Of a DNA stretch of 38,800 nt, positions 14,399 to 22,168 are shown one piece after another. Made by a program: the position numbers and the translations under genes. This stretch comes from Candidatus Pacearchaeota archaeon (lineage in GTDB: Archaea; Nanobdellota; Nanobdellia; Pacearchaeales; GW2011-AR1). The notes below the pieces were generated by a model. It did no database searches and was not told the DNA's origin. It was given only the letters and a program-made list of their open reading frames with translations. Position 1 is the stretch's first letter. Each line of letters starts with the position of its first letter. Location: NCBI GenBank assembly GCA_030699205.1, contig JAUYJY010000033.1, positions 1-38,800 of the forward strand, in the 5' to 3' direction.

Positions 14399-14905
14399 TT
14401 ATTTTCCATTTAGTTTCTCCCAAGATAGTTTAATAATTTTATAAGTTATCGGAATAATATTAAGCTGTTTTCCTTTAAGCAGCCTTTTTGGCTTTAATGC
14501 TCTTCTTCTATATATTCTAGCATAATTATCTGCTAAAGAACCGACATTTCTGCCAAGTCTTTTCCTAAATTCAGTTATATTGATTATCTCGAAACGATAG
14601 TCTCCTAACAAATCAGAAAGTGCTTTTTTGACTATTTTAAAATTCTCATCATTACAAACAATCAAAGTATCGATATTATTTTTAACTTCTCTTACAAGCG
14701 AATAAATACAAATAGCATACAATTTAGCAGAATCTTCATAGATATTACCTTTAAACAAATTTTTTTTAATAAATTTCAAAAGATTTCCTTTCAAAACACA
14801 GCCATAATGAATTTTTGTTTTTGTTCCTACTAAGGCCATTCCTATTGTTCTATTTCCATAGATTCTACCGCTCATATCAACATGGAAGTTATCTTTATTG
14901 TTCAT
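14399..14905 (-). CDS. hypothetical protein, possible RNase H-like fold
   Basis: A 168-aa basic protein. The N-terminus NFHVDMSGRIYGNRTIGMAL has an Asp-Ser-Gly strand-turn-strand look reminiscent of RNase H-like folds, with a later Asp-containing strand (NNIDTLIVCNDENFKIVKKA). The C-terminus (ARIYRRRALKPKRLLKGK) is strongly basic. I chose ATG 14905, placed 1 nt after the stop of the preceding gene and preceded by GAGGAG, rather than 14944 inside that gene. It is the last clear gene of the six-gene minus-strand operon. Function not known. Confidence 0.6.
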   Translation of the reverse strand: MNNKDNFHVDMSGRIYGNRTIGMALVGTKTKIHYGCVLKGNLLKFIKKNLFKGNIYEDSAKLYAICIYSLVREVKNNIDTLIVCNDENFKIVKKALSDLLGDYRFEIINITEFRKRLGRNVGSLADNYARIYRRRALKPKRLLKGKQLNIIPITYKIIKLSWEKLNGK

Positions 14906-14906
14906 C

Positions 14907-15188
14907 TTACTCCTCTCCTCCCACCTTTCCCTGAATTTTCCCACTTTGAAGAATCATATCCCAAAGCTTTTCATCTATTGCTTTATCTCTTTTGCCTTCT
15001 TTTAAAGATTTCATAATTTTCTTGTAAAATCCAGGATAATTCCACTTTATTCTATCAAGTTTTTCTTTGATATGCTGATTTTTGCATTTATTTGAGCAAA
15101 ATAACAAAACTTTTTCATCTATAAATTGTGGGGCTAACCAAATTCCAGAAATAAATTCTTTTCTGCAAGTTTTACATTTTTCGCTCAT
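14907..15188 (-). CDS. small Cys-rich zinc-binding protein
   Basis: A 93-aa protein whose first half is a treble-clef-like zinc site: EKCKTCRKEFISGIW, then VLLFCSNKCKNQHIKE (CxxC and CxxxC pairs, resembling MYM/TRASH fingers). The rest is helical and charged (RIKWNYPGFYKKIMKSLKEG). The ATG at 15188 lies inside the end of the preceding gene (17-bp overlap) and begins the zinc motif, so it is preferred over an upstream Met at 15248. It belongs to the unrecognised operon at 14.4-17 kb. Confidence 0.7.
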   Translation of the reverse strand: MSEKCKTCRKEFISGIWLAPQFIDEKVLLFCSNKCKNQHIKEKLDRIKWNYPGFYKKIMKSLKEGKRDKAIDEKLWDMILQSGKIQGKVGGEE

Positions 15189-16071
15189 TTTTATCTCCCT
15201 TATATTCGAAAATATACGCTGAAGAGATTTTATTATCTGGTAAAACATCTCTTAATCTTTCGCTTACTTCATCTTTAGTTTTACCTGACGCAACTATTTG
15301 CGAGTTTACAATTGCAAACCATCCATCCTTTATTGATATGTCTGAAAGTATGGCTCTAGTCTGCTTCACATATGATTTGCCTATTTCATTATAGTAAATA
15401 TTATTTAACTGTGGGGTTCTTCTTAGCAATTCATTAATCTCTCTCCGATATTCTTCTTTATTTTGCTTGTTTTTTAAATAAAATCTAAGCATTTCCTCAT
15501 CTGACTGCTTTTTCTCTTCAATCGGTTTATCCAGAGAAGAGATAATTCCAAATTTTAATACAGACTTTTCAAAATCTAATTTCAATCCTCTTTTGTATCC
15601 TCCCCCAAAAGACATATTGTACAGCCGAAAAGAACCAGTATATGTTATTTTTCCCTTAAAAGAAATTATAATTGCTTCAATCATAATTGGCTCAAATGGC
15701 ACTAACTCGAGAATTTCATTGTATAATCCATAAACCTCATATGCTTTTGGTTCTTTTTCTGAGCTAAAGAAAATTGTTTTAGAATTGTGGGAAAAAACTA
15801 AAAACTTGCTTCTAACAAAGACTTTACAGGATTTTGCAACTTCAATTTCTTCTTTGTTTAACATTGCCGGATTTTCACTGCAAAAAGATACTATTATTTT
15901 AGGCTCAGAATATATTTTTTCCACTATTTTCTGAATATCTTCCTCTTCCCAAGTTTCTTTTTCAGGTCTTGGGAAATTATTGATTAATTTAAACCTTGAA
16001 TTTGCAAAATAAATTAGTTCATTGTTAATCTTATAGAACAGTTTAGCATCTGAATCTTCTAGAGTTGCCAT
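15172..16071 (-). CDS. hypothetical protein with C-terminal DUF5678-like segment
   Basis: A 299-aa soluble protein. Residues about 1-180 are beta-rich and unrecognised (KIIVSFCSENPAMLNKEEIE, FSHNSKTIFFSSEKEPKAYE, SFRLYNMSFGGGYKRGLKLD). Residues about 190-230 are a charged helical linker. The C-terminal 50 residues (KDGWFAIVNSQIVASGKTKD, EVSERLRDVLPDNKISSAYI) match the DUF5678 layout: a strand with V-x-S-G, then a helix and an I-F-E-Y strand. It starts 1 bp into the stop of the 71-aa gene (ATAATGG overlap). It is the largest member of the operon. No catalytic motif is obvious. Confidence 0.6.
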   Translation of the reverse strand: MATLEDSDAKLFYKINNELIYFANSRFKLINNFPRPEKETWEEEDIQKIVEKIYSEPKIIVSFCSENPAMLNKEEIEVAKSCKVFVRSKFLVFSHNSKTIFFSSEKEPKAYEVYGLYNEILELVPFEPIMIEAIIISFKGKITYTGSFRLYNMSFGGGYKRGLKLDFEKSVLKFGIISSLDKPIEEKKQSDEEMLRFYLKNKQNKEEYRREINELLRRTPQLNNIYYNEIGKSYVKQTRAILSDISIKDGWFAIVNSQIVASGKTKDEVSERLRDVLPDNKISSAYIFEYKGDKNERKM

Positions 16072-16286
16072 TATTTTATTTCTCCGAGTAGACTATTTGT
16101 CAAACTTCTAAATTCTTCTTTGGTTAGTTTTCTCCCTAATTCTTGTTCTTTTTCTATTACTAACTGGCACATTATACAAGGTTGAAAGGCTGTGAAGTTG
16201 ATTGTGCAGACTTTGCATCTGAAGAGGTCTGCTTTTACATTTTCTTCTAAGATTATTATTCTTTCTATATCTGTGCCTTTTTTCAT
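16071..16286 (-). CDS. small CxxC zinc-finger-like protein
   Basis: A 71-aa protein with two Cys pairs, LFRCKVCTINFTAFQPCIMC, which would bind one zinc, followed by a charged helix (QLVIEKEQELGRKLTKEEFR). Not recognised. Its ATG overlaps the end of the 190-aa gene by 4 bp and its stop overlaps the start of the 299-aa gene, so translation is coupled. It may hold the two larger proteins together (speculation). Confidence 0.6.
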   Translation of the reverse strand: MKKGTDIERIIILEENVKADLFRCKVCTINFTAFQPCIMCQLVIEKEQELGRKLTKEEFRSLTNSLLGEIK

Positions 16287-16855
16287 TTTTCATCTCCTTC
16301 ATCTTTCCTAAAATCTTTAAACATTTTCTCAACTTCCTTTGGAGGCATATCTTTTAATTTGTTGTTTAAATTTGTGAATTGAAAATCTATATAGTCCTCA
16401 TGAGCTAAAAAACCAAGTGTAAACATATGTCTTGCAACATCCCGTTTACTCATTTCTTTTAGATGCACTTTAGATTTTTGCCAAACTCCTTTTTCAAATG
16501 CCTCTTCTGCTATTTTTATTAGTTCTTCGTTTCTTTTTTCTTCATCTTCCTCAAAATAGTCTTCCTCATAATCTTTATCCCATTCAAAATCCATCATTCT
16601 GCTTGGCTCTTGGGAATTTAGTAGAAGATTCGACGGCGGTTCTTTTCCGTAAACTTCCTTATACATTTCAGCAGGAGTCTTTCCAGTATCGCTCTGTTTT
16701 CTAATATAATTATACCAATTATAAAATTCTTCCTGCTGTTTTTTGTCTTCTTCCTCAGTTTTTGGCTCTGGCTTGTTTTTAAAAAACTCTTTCCAAGCCA
16801 AATTCATTTCTCCTATACTTCGCGCCGATTCTTTTTTTAATTCTTCTTCACTCAT
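16283..16855 (-). CDS. acidic hypothetical protein
   Basis: A 190-aa very acidic protein. It has a helical N-terminus (MSEEELKKESARSIGEMNLA), a Trp/Tyr-rich middle (QEEFYNWYNYIRKQSDTGKT), a stretch of Asp/Glu/Tyr (DFEWDKDYEEDYFEEDEEKR), and a basic/amphipathic C-terminal domain (KRDVARHMFTLGFLAHEDYI). No family recognised. Its start overlaps the TGA of the HsdR-like remnant (ATGA), and its end overlaps the zinc-finger gene. The acidic middle is like DNA mimics or chaperone-like tails. Confidence 0.6.
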   Translation of the reverse strand: MSEEELKKESARSIGEMNLAWKEFFKNKPEPKTEEEDKKQQEEFYNWYNYIRKQSDTGKTPAEMYKEVYGKEPPSNLLLNSQEPSRMMDFEWDKDYEEDYFEEDEEKRNEELIKIAEEAFEKGVWQKSKVHLKEMSKRDVARHMFTLGFLAHEDYIDFQFTNLNNKLKDMPPKEVEKMFKDFRKDEGDEK

Positions 16856-16971
16856 TCTTCCACCTCTAAATCCAACTCCTTCCTAATCATCCCCTTAACT
16901 TCCCAGCCTACTCGCCCTAAAATTGGATTTATAACTTTCTTCCTTGTTTCTTTCTCAGATAAATTTACCAT
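16852..16971 (-). pseudogene. remnant resembling the HsdR N-terminus
   Basis: A 39-aa frame, MVNLSEKETRKKVINPILGR then VGWEVKGMIRKELDLEVEE. The pattern LSExETRxKxIxPxLxxxGW...IRKE matches the first 30 residues of type I restriction HsdR/HSDR_N-type nuclease domains, which normally continue for hundreds of residues. Here the frame ends at TGA overlapping the next ATG (ATGA). It may be a decayed restriction subunit or a short genuine protein that keeps only this helix-turn. It is the first frame of the 14.4-17 kb operon. Confidence 0.5.
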
Positions 16972-17118
16972 AAATAATTAAGAAATATTAAATATAAAAG
17001 ATTATCCCCTGACCTTAACTCCTCACCGAGATGTGAAATATTAATGTGCAAATCCCCGCGAGAGGGTGTGGGAAATTAGTGCCATGCCCCTCATGGGGTT
17101 GGCGTTTTTATGTGTGAA

Positions 17119-17190
17119 CGCCCCAACCGGGGATCGAACCCGGGTCTCCGCCGCGACAGGGCGATGTACTAACCATTATACTATTGAGGC
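17119..17190 (-). tRNA. tRNA-Asp (GTC)
   Basis: Cloverleaf on the minus strand: acceptor GCCTCAA with TTGGGGC (one T-G pair), anticodon stem TCGCC/GGCGG around loop CTGTCGC giving anticodon GTC, and T arm CGGG-TTCGATC-CCCG. Discriminator G is at 17119; CCA is not encoded. A minus-strand TATA (TCTTTAAAAAC, near 17213-17223) lies about 25-30 bp upstream. Confidence 0.95.
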
Positions 17191-17410
17191 CTGAGAATTA
17201 TGGGAAAAAATTGTTTTTAAAGATTGCTATGTCTTCGTTTTTATTGTTAGTAAATCGCTAAAAACATATCCCTTGTTATTTATTATCTCTCATATAAATT
17301 ATCCCCTATTAAAATTGCCATTAAAATAAATATATTCAATTTCATAAATTCGGGGATGGGAAGATTTAAATATAAAATTTAACTTATGTATCTGTGTTTT
17401 TGTTATAAAT

Positions 17411-17710
17411 ATGGTGAAAAAAAGAGGTGTTAATAAGAGAAGTACGCATGTTCGTGTTGCTCCGAGCAGTGGAGCCGCGTTAAGTTCTTTGGCTTTCGGG
17501 CACGCCTTGGGAATTCTTGTTTTGATTGCAGTTATATTCTATACACTATTTGTTTGGTTTGGGGGCTATAGCGGAATAGGAGTTGCAGATAATTTTCCCA
17601 TTAGTTTTTCGTTTAACGATTGGACTTTTATCTTTGGTTTGATTCAGGCATATGTCCTGGGTTACATTGCCGGATGGGTTTTTGTGAGAGTTTATAACAG
17701 GGCGAGATAG
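17411..17710 (+). CDS. small membrane protein, two helices
   Basis: A 99-aa protein with a basic N-terminal tail (MVKKRGVNKRSTHVRVAPSS), a first helix (HALGILVLIAVIFYTLFVWF), a polar loop with Asp residues, and a second helix (FGLIQAYVLGYIAGWVFVRV). No family name is known to me; comparable small proteins are frequent in DPANN genomes (established only as a general impression). A TATA-like ATTTAAATATA (17363-17373) is about 40 bp before the ATG. It stands alone between tRNA-Asp and a folded intergenic element. Confidence 0.65.
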   Translation: MVKKRGVNKRSTHVRVAPSSGAALSSLAFGHALGILVLIAVIFYTLFVWFGGYSGIGVADNFPISFSFNDWTFIFGLIQAYVLGYIAGWVFVRVYNRAR

Positions 17711-17789
17711 AATATAAAATAAAAACTCGAAAATTTAAAAATATTCTATGATAGTAAATTAATTGGAGTTTAATATGGTCCAATTAATC

Positions 17790-17928
17790 GGGCTTAAACA
17801 ACCCCAAGGGCTCGAGGTGGAGAAATTTTTCCCTCCTAAAAGAGAGCTGGAAAAATTGCGGAATGCTCGAGAGTTTTTCTGAAAGAAAAAATTTGGGAAA
17901 ATCCTGCAAGGATTTTCTGTTTAAGCCC
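17790..17928. ncRNA. candidate structured RNA with nested perfect stems
   Basis: Four perfect stems fit one secondary structure. Outer: GGGCTTAAAC (17790-17799) with GTTTAAGCCC (17919-17928). Arm one: CTCGAG (17811-17816) with CTCGAG (17866-17871), then AATTTTTCC (17824-17832) with GGAAAAATT (17849-17857). Arm two: GAAAATCC (17897-17904) with GGATTTTC (17910-17917). This is far more pairing than intergenic sequence shows elsewhere here. A 35-aa frame (17774-17881) crosses it but looks non-biological. A TATA-like AATTTAAAAAT lies near 17736-17746. It is not recognisable as RNase P or SRP RNA. Confidence 0.45.
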
Positions 17929-17931
17929 TGT

Positions 17932-18063
17932 TCAGCGACCTGAAAAAATTTTTGATTTTCTGAAAGCCTGCAAGGCGTGGTGCGGAGTGAAACGAAGCAA
18001 GTTTCTAATTCTCCGTATTAATATTTCTAAAATCTCTCTTAGTTCAGGTGGGTTTTTAGCCAT
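17932..18063 (-). CDS. possible 43-aa protein, repeat-associated
   Basis: A short frame starting MAKNPPELREILEILIRRIR. Its 5' part is similar at DNA level to a segment at 21897-21952 on the opposite strand, where a 25-aa frame (MAKRDFSYFLLVDFRRIRNF, then VEHLL) begins with the same MAK and ends with the same RRIRN. Either these are relics of one small gene family or a non-coding repeat that happens to be open. The 3' half (TPHHALQAFRKSKIFSGR) is GC-richer and includes a GCCT/AGGC hairpin. Confidence 0.25.
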   Translation of the reverse strand: MAKNPPELREILEILIRRIRNLLRFTPHHALQAFRKSKIFSGR

Positions 18064-18139
18064 CCCATTAACTTTGAGGTGCGTGCCCTTCTTTGCTTCT
18101 TTCTTTCTAAGAAAGAAGATGGAATAATCTTTTATGGGG

Positions 18140-19735
18140 TTATTTAATATCAGAATCTAGTTTTTCCAAATGTTCTGAAACCCTTTTATCAATTATCATT
18201 ATATGTTTTATTGATTCAACATGCTTATGTTTAACAAGGATATTTTTATTTTTTATTTTTTTAGCAGTATTTTTATCTACTTTAATTAACCATCCATAAA
18301 TTCTAGGTTTCTTTTCTTCTAAATAGATTTCTTTTACTTTTCCAATCTTATGTCCATCTGCCCCATAAACCTTAATTCCTTTTATAGATTTTAATCTCGT
18401 TAGATCTTTAGGCTTTCTTTTTATTAAAAATTTAATTGTCAAGAAGATTATTGAAACTAAAATTAAAGCTCCAAAACCAATAAAAAAGTAAATTTTATTT
18501 TTAGAAACTTGTTTTATAATTGAAGAGAAAAATTTTCCAATATTTTTAATATATTCATTAAATTGAGATTGTTTTTCTGGCTTTTCAATTTCTCCACCTG
18601 TTTGATTTTCTTGAGAAGTTTTATTTTCTCCTTTCTCCCATTTTTCTTCATCTTTATCACATATAGAATTATTATTGGCATCCAAACAACATTCTAAACC
18701 ATATCTCATATAAGGAGGATTGCAGATTACCTCTTGGATGGCGTCTCCAGTTATGCTTCCTCCACCACCTCCAGAACTCCCTCCCGTTCCTGTATCTGAA
18801 GAGGGAGCAGTTACTGTAAAACTATCAAAAGCAGATGCTGTTCCTCCCGTCCAAGTGGTTAATGCTTTATAACGATATGTTCCTGCACTTGAAGGAGAAG
18901 TTAAAGTTGCAGTTATATTTGAAGTTCCAGAAGCACCGACATAAACTGTCTGTTGTCCAGAGCTGTAATTGGTATCTTCAGCAACGTTTGTAATCCAATA
19001 ATCTGTTATAAAATCCTGCCCTATATCTATATTTTGGTTTTCAATTTCTATCGTAGTGTCAAAACTTGTGGATGTTTGTACAGAAGCAGGAGCATATACT
19101 GTTAAGTCTGCAGGACCCCCATAACCTGGAATACTTACTTGAATCTGATTAGATTGATAAGTCACAGAATTAACAGTGGCACTTGCTTTTACAAATGTTT
19201 TTAATGTATTTGAAGCAGCTTTGCTTACAATAACAGAACCAGATGTGCTATAATTTTGTGTTCTGTTTAAGTTTATATTTGTATTAATATCTAAATCATT
19301 ATCTATTAATGAGATAGAAGTTAAATCTGTTCCTCCAGAATTTACTACATCTACTGTTAAAGTGTAATTTACAGCAGTAGAATTTTCTGAATTATAATAG
19401 GCATTTTTTACAAGAGTTAATTGTTGTCCTGTTGGAGAAGAAGGTATTATTAAAACCATTTCTGAAGAATTCGCAGATATTTCGTTTCCAGAATAAGGGT
19501 CTGTTGCATTAACGGTTGCTGTCGCAAGAGTTAAATTATAGGTTGTTGAATTTCTTGTATATTCTTTTAAATAATTCCTTAAAACAGATGAATTAGCAGA
19601 AACAGTTGTTAAATCATATGGGCTTGAGGTTGAGTCAGAATCTGTTAATAAAGAACTTGTTGCATCACTTCCTCCTTTATTTACAACCCTTAATGTAATA
19701 TTGTAATTTATTGTTGTATTTGTCATATTATACAA
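18140..19735 (-). CDS. surface protein, C-terminal half (anchor plus PRC-barrel)
   Basis: A 531-aa stretch, in the same frame as the upstream half; the frame is open from 19858, and only one TAA (19859-19861) separates them. It holds beta-sandwich, CARDB-like repeats rich in Asn/Thr/Ser (many N-x-S/T sites), a Gly/Ser linker (GTGGSSGGGGGSITGDAIQE), a Cys-rich calcium-binding-like LECCLDANNNSICDKDEE, then a membrane helix (KIYFFIGFGALILVSIIFLT) and a cytosolic PRC-barrel (IKGIKVYGADGHKIGKVKEI). A cytosolic PRC-barrel after an anchor could link an adhesin to ribosome- or division-associated processes. Alone, this half has no signal peptide and would not be exported. Confidence 0.75.
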   Translation of the reverse strand: MYNMTNTTINYNITLRVVNKGGSDATSSLLTDSDSTSSPYDLTTVSANSSVLRNYLKEYTRNSTTYNLTLATATVNATDPYSGNEISANSSEMVLIIPSSPTGQQLTLVKNAYYNSENSTAVNYTLTVDVVNSGGTDLTSISLIDNDLDINTNINLNRTQNYSTSGSVIVSKAASNTLKTFVKASATVNSVTYQSNQIQVSIPGYGGPADLTVYAPASVQTSTSFDTTIEIENQNIDIGQDFITDYWITNVAEDTNYSSGQQTVYVGASGTSNITATLTSPSSAGTYRYKALTTWTGGTASAFDSFTVTAPSSDTGTGGSSGGGGGSITGDAIQEVICNPPYMRYGLECCLDANNNSICDKDEEKWEKGENKTSQENQTGGEIEKPEKQSQFNEYIKNIGKFFSSIIKQVSKNKIYFFIGFGALILVSIIFLTIKFLIKRKPKDLTRLKSIKGIKVYGADGHKIGKVKEIYLEEKKPRIYGWLIKVDKNTAKKIKNKNILVKHKHVESIKHIMIIDKRVSEHLEKLDSDIK

Positions 19736-19858
19736 AGAAACAATTTTGTCTAAAACAAAATCAGCAGGAGAGCCAACAACAAAAGTATCTGTGCAGGGTT
19801 TATTAAATCCTAAATAAGTAGTATTTGCATTTAGAGTATAACTTCCAACATTTAATCC

Positions 19859-21505
19859 TTAAAATGTTGTTTCAAAACTCCCGTCATCCGCACTCGTTAA
19901 ATTTGCAGAGCCATCTAAATTATTAGAAGCATCATAAACAGTTAAATTAACGCTTTGAGAATTTAAAGCACTTGTTCCATCTGTAACATTTCCTTGAACT
20001 AAAACTAAAGCGCCTTGCTGATAACCTCCTCCTGCTTCGCAATTTACAGTTAAATTAATTAAATTGAAAAAGAAATATTCATTTGTTGAATTTGCTGTTC
20101 CATCGTTAGCTATTACGGTCCAGTTATATTGCCCCAAAGCAGATAATCCTGTCCAATTATAAGTAACAGATGTCCCATTCGTTTGATTGTAAGTTGTGTT
20201 AATTATAGAAAATGTTCCGTTTGGATATCCCCCATAAAACCAGACAGTCATGTTGTTCAAATCTAAATCATTAACTGTCGCATTTAGTAAGATAGAAGAA
20301 ATATCATTTTGATATGAGTTGTTTGATGGGGAATTTAGGGTTGTTGTTGGTGCACTATTAAGAATTGTATAATCAACTGTTACATTATATAATTCAGGAG
20401 TGTAACTTGCGTTATCGGTTGTAAAATCAAATTTATATTGAAAATACTGGTTGTCTGTAACTGATAAATTTTGAGGACTTGTTAGATTATTTCCAAGATT
20501 TGTAAAGCTTTCTCCTGAACAAGAAGCATCATCGCAAGATTGAGCAGAAAGATTTAATCTTAATGCTCCTCTTTTGTAGATGTCTTGGATCTCTGTTGCT
20601 GATAAAGAACGGTTGAAGATTGCTACTTCGTCTATTAGACCGTCATGCACCATATCTGCCGCAGTAACTCGACGACCAATAAATGAATCTCCGATTCCAG
20701 GATCACTAGCTTTTATGCCTGAACAGTCTTCAGTACCATCTTTATACACTATCCAGTTGTTTCCACTTCTTACAACAGTAATCAGATGCCATGCGTCATC
20801 ACGCAAATCAGACCCTACACATACTTCACCATCAACAAATAGTCTCAACTGATTGTTCGCTAAACCGAATGTTGTAACTCCATACAAAATAAAGATATCT
20901 TCATTCTGCCCGAAAAGTGCGGTGTGGGCTATCGCAGATGATCGAGTCTGCTGCCACATTGACAGTGTCAAATCACCATTTGCAGGTAATATGGTAGTAC
21001 CTACATCAACATAATCATCCGTTCCGTCAAAATCAAAAGCTCCATTAAGCTTTCCATAACCCGTAACTTCATCTCCATCAAAACCAATCCCTGTTCCATT
21101 ATTCCCATTGCCTGAAAAATCATAAACATGTGTATCATTTTCTCCATAAAAAGAGTCATTATTCATATGCATCAGCAAAACATTTCCAGTCATATTAATT
21201 CCTCTTAAAAAATCACCTGTTTCTACTTCTTGATTGTTTGGAAGTTCTTGATTATATGGAACTTCTGTAAACCAAGAAATATTATTCCACTGCGAACTTC
21301 GTCCCGAATTAAAAATCTGGCTTGTGTAAGTTCCATTTAATCTTGATTCATTTAATTGAACAAAGCCAGAAGAATTGTAAAAAGTCCAATTATAAGTTCC
21401 AGAATCAAAATTTGATTGAGAGTTGTCTATGAAAGTTGAGGCTGTGACTATTGCTACTAAGAATAAGAAAATTAATACAAATATTGCTAAAAATTCTTTA
21501 TTCAT
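19859..21505 (-). CDS. surface protein, N-terminal half (LamG-like domain)
   Basis: A 548-aa exported protein: signal peptide (MNKEFLAIFVLIFLFLVAIV, cut near TAS), then a beta-rich region with many N-glycosylation sites. Residues about 100-290 form a concanavalin/LamG-like domain (LLMHMNNDSFYGENDTHVYD, YGKLNGAFDFDGTDDYVDVG, DGLIDEVAIFNRSLSATEIQ), the usual carbohydrate-binding fold of DPANN surface proteins. Ig-like segments follow. The frame ends SADDGSFETTF-TAA and then continues with GLNVGSYTLNANTTYLGF, so the TAA interrupts one roughly 1120-codon gene (18140-21505). It overlaps the Tfx-like regulator gene by 4 bp. Confidence 0.8.
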   Translation of the reverse strand: MNKEFLAIFVLIFLFLVAIVTASTFIDNSQSNFDSGTYNWTFYNSSGFVQLNESRLNGTYTSQIFNSGRSSQWNNISWFTEVPYNQELPNNQEVETGDFLRGINMTGNVLLMHMNNDSFYGENDTHVYDFSGNGNNGTGIGFDGDEVTGYGKLNGAFDFDGTDDYVDVGTTILPANGDLTLSMWQQTRSSAIAHTALFGQNEDIFILYGVTTFGLANNQLRLFVDGEVCVGSDLRDDAWHLITVVRSGNNWIVYKDGTEDCSGIKASDPGIGDSFIGRRVTAADMVHDGLIDEVAIFNRSLSATEIQDIYKRGALRLNLSAQSCDDASCSGESFTNLGNNLTSPQNLSVTDNQYFQYKFDFTTDNASYTPELYNVTVDYTILNSAPTTTLNSPSNNSYQNDISSILLNATVNDLDLNNMTVWFYGGYPNGTFSIINTTYNQTNGTSVTYNWTGLSALGQYNWTVIANDGTANSTNEYFFFNLINLTVNCEAGGGYQQGALVLVQGNVTDGTSALNSQSVNLTVYDASNNLDGSANLTSADDGSFETTF

Positions 21506-21681
21506 ATTCCCAGCTCCCTTTTTAATTTCAAAACTTCTTCTGCGTCTTTAATTTTCTTTAATGCATTATTATAAAAAGAAGAAACTGCTGGCTGAGAAAT
21601 CTTTAGTTTTTTAGCTATTTCTAATTGAGTTAAACCTTTCTTTTTTAATTTTAGAACTTCTATTTCTTTTTCTGTTAACAT
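21502..21681 (-). CDS. Tfx-like helix-turn-helix regulator
   Basis: A 59-aa DNA-binding protein, MLTEKEIEVLKLKKKGLTQL then EIAKKLKISQPAVSSFYNNA, a LuxR/sigma-region-4-type helix-turn-helix like the N-terminal half of archaeal Tfx regulators. It lacks the usual C-terminal domain. Its TGA overlaps the ATG of the surface-protein gene (ATGA), so it heads that operon and probably controls it. Upstream on the minus strand is an AT-rich, partly palindromic promoter region (TAGTATATATAGCTAATA, 21685-21712). Confidence 0.8.
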   Translation of the reverse strand: MLTEKEIEVLKLKKKGLTQLEIAKKLKISQPAVSSFYNNALKKIKDAEEVLKLKRELGI

Positions 21682-22059
21682 AGTATAAGTATTATTAGCT
21701 ATATATACTATTATATTTATTTAAAGGTTTTGCTTTTGGGCGGAGGAAAAAAGATTATTTCTAAGTAAATCTCAAAACTGAAAGTTTTGACTAATTGTCC
21801 AAAGGACAGGCGCGCCCCTCGTAATTGGGGCGAGAGTTTAAGCCTTAACTAATTAAGATAAAAATAACAAGACTTGGGCTCGAGTTGGGTTGTCGGGGGA
21901 TGGCTAAGAGAGATTTTAGCTATTTTTTACTTGTAGATTTTAGGAGAATTAGAAATTTCGTTGAACACCTATTATAGGCATGTGAGGACGACCCGTTATT
22001 TAATATATTTTGCTTGAGATACTGAAAAGTAATTTAAAGTTTTTTAATACCCTTTTTTA
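21682..22059. other. intergenic region with three hairpins and a repeat partner
   Basis: No convincing gene. It holds a run of hairpins: TCAAAACT/AAGTTTTGA (21771-21790), TGTCC/GGACA (21798-21810), and CGCCCC/GGGGCG (21814-21835). Then come GTTTAAGCC and GGGCTCGAG, both also present in the folded element at 17790-17928, and blocks GGGATGGCTAA, AGAGAGATTTTAG, GGAGAATTAGAAA (21897-21953) that occur in the same order on the opposite strand at 17993-18069. Between them the two copies bracket the surface-protein locus as imperfect inverted repeats. Confidence 0.5.
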
Positions 22060-22152
22060 TATAGTCTAAGACATTTATAATTGAAATGTATTTGTCTTAA
22101 ACTATTAGCGGAAGAACAAAAAACTGTTCAAAATATTTTGTCTTCTGCTATA
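22060..22152 (+). repeat. 93-bp double-palindrome repeat, copy C
   Basis: Full-length copy, TATAGTCTAAGACA to TGTCTTCTGCTATA, with two private changes (loop GAAATGTA; one arm TGTCTTAAACTA instead of TGTCTTAGACTA). It sits 16 bp beyond the stop codon of serS, where it could act as a transcript-end hairpin. Confidence 0.95.
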
Positions 22153-22168
22153 CCCTTGGATTTCTACT

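Noticed and set aside
15172-16071. Type I restriction or DNA methyltransferase subunit, from the HsdR-like remnant upstream
   Set aside because: No methyltransferase (NPPY-type) or helicase motif occurs in any protein of the operon.
17774-17881. 35-aa plus-strand frame (MVQLIGLKQPQGLEVEKFFP...)
   Set aside because: It lies inside the nested stems, has no clear ribosome site, and the pairing explains the sequence better.
17790-17928. RNase P RNA or SRP RNA
   Set aside because: The conserved sequence blocks of these RNAs are not seen, and the size is too small.
18140-21505. Reassigned TAA codon, suggested by in-frame TAA in the surface gene and the DinD-like gene
   Set aside because: Many intact genes here end at TAA exactly where expected (for example the GTPase and the RelE toxin), so TAA is a normal stop.
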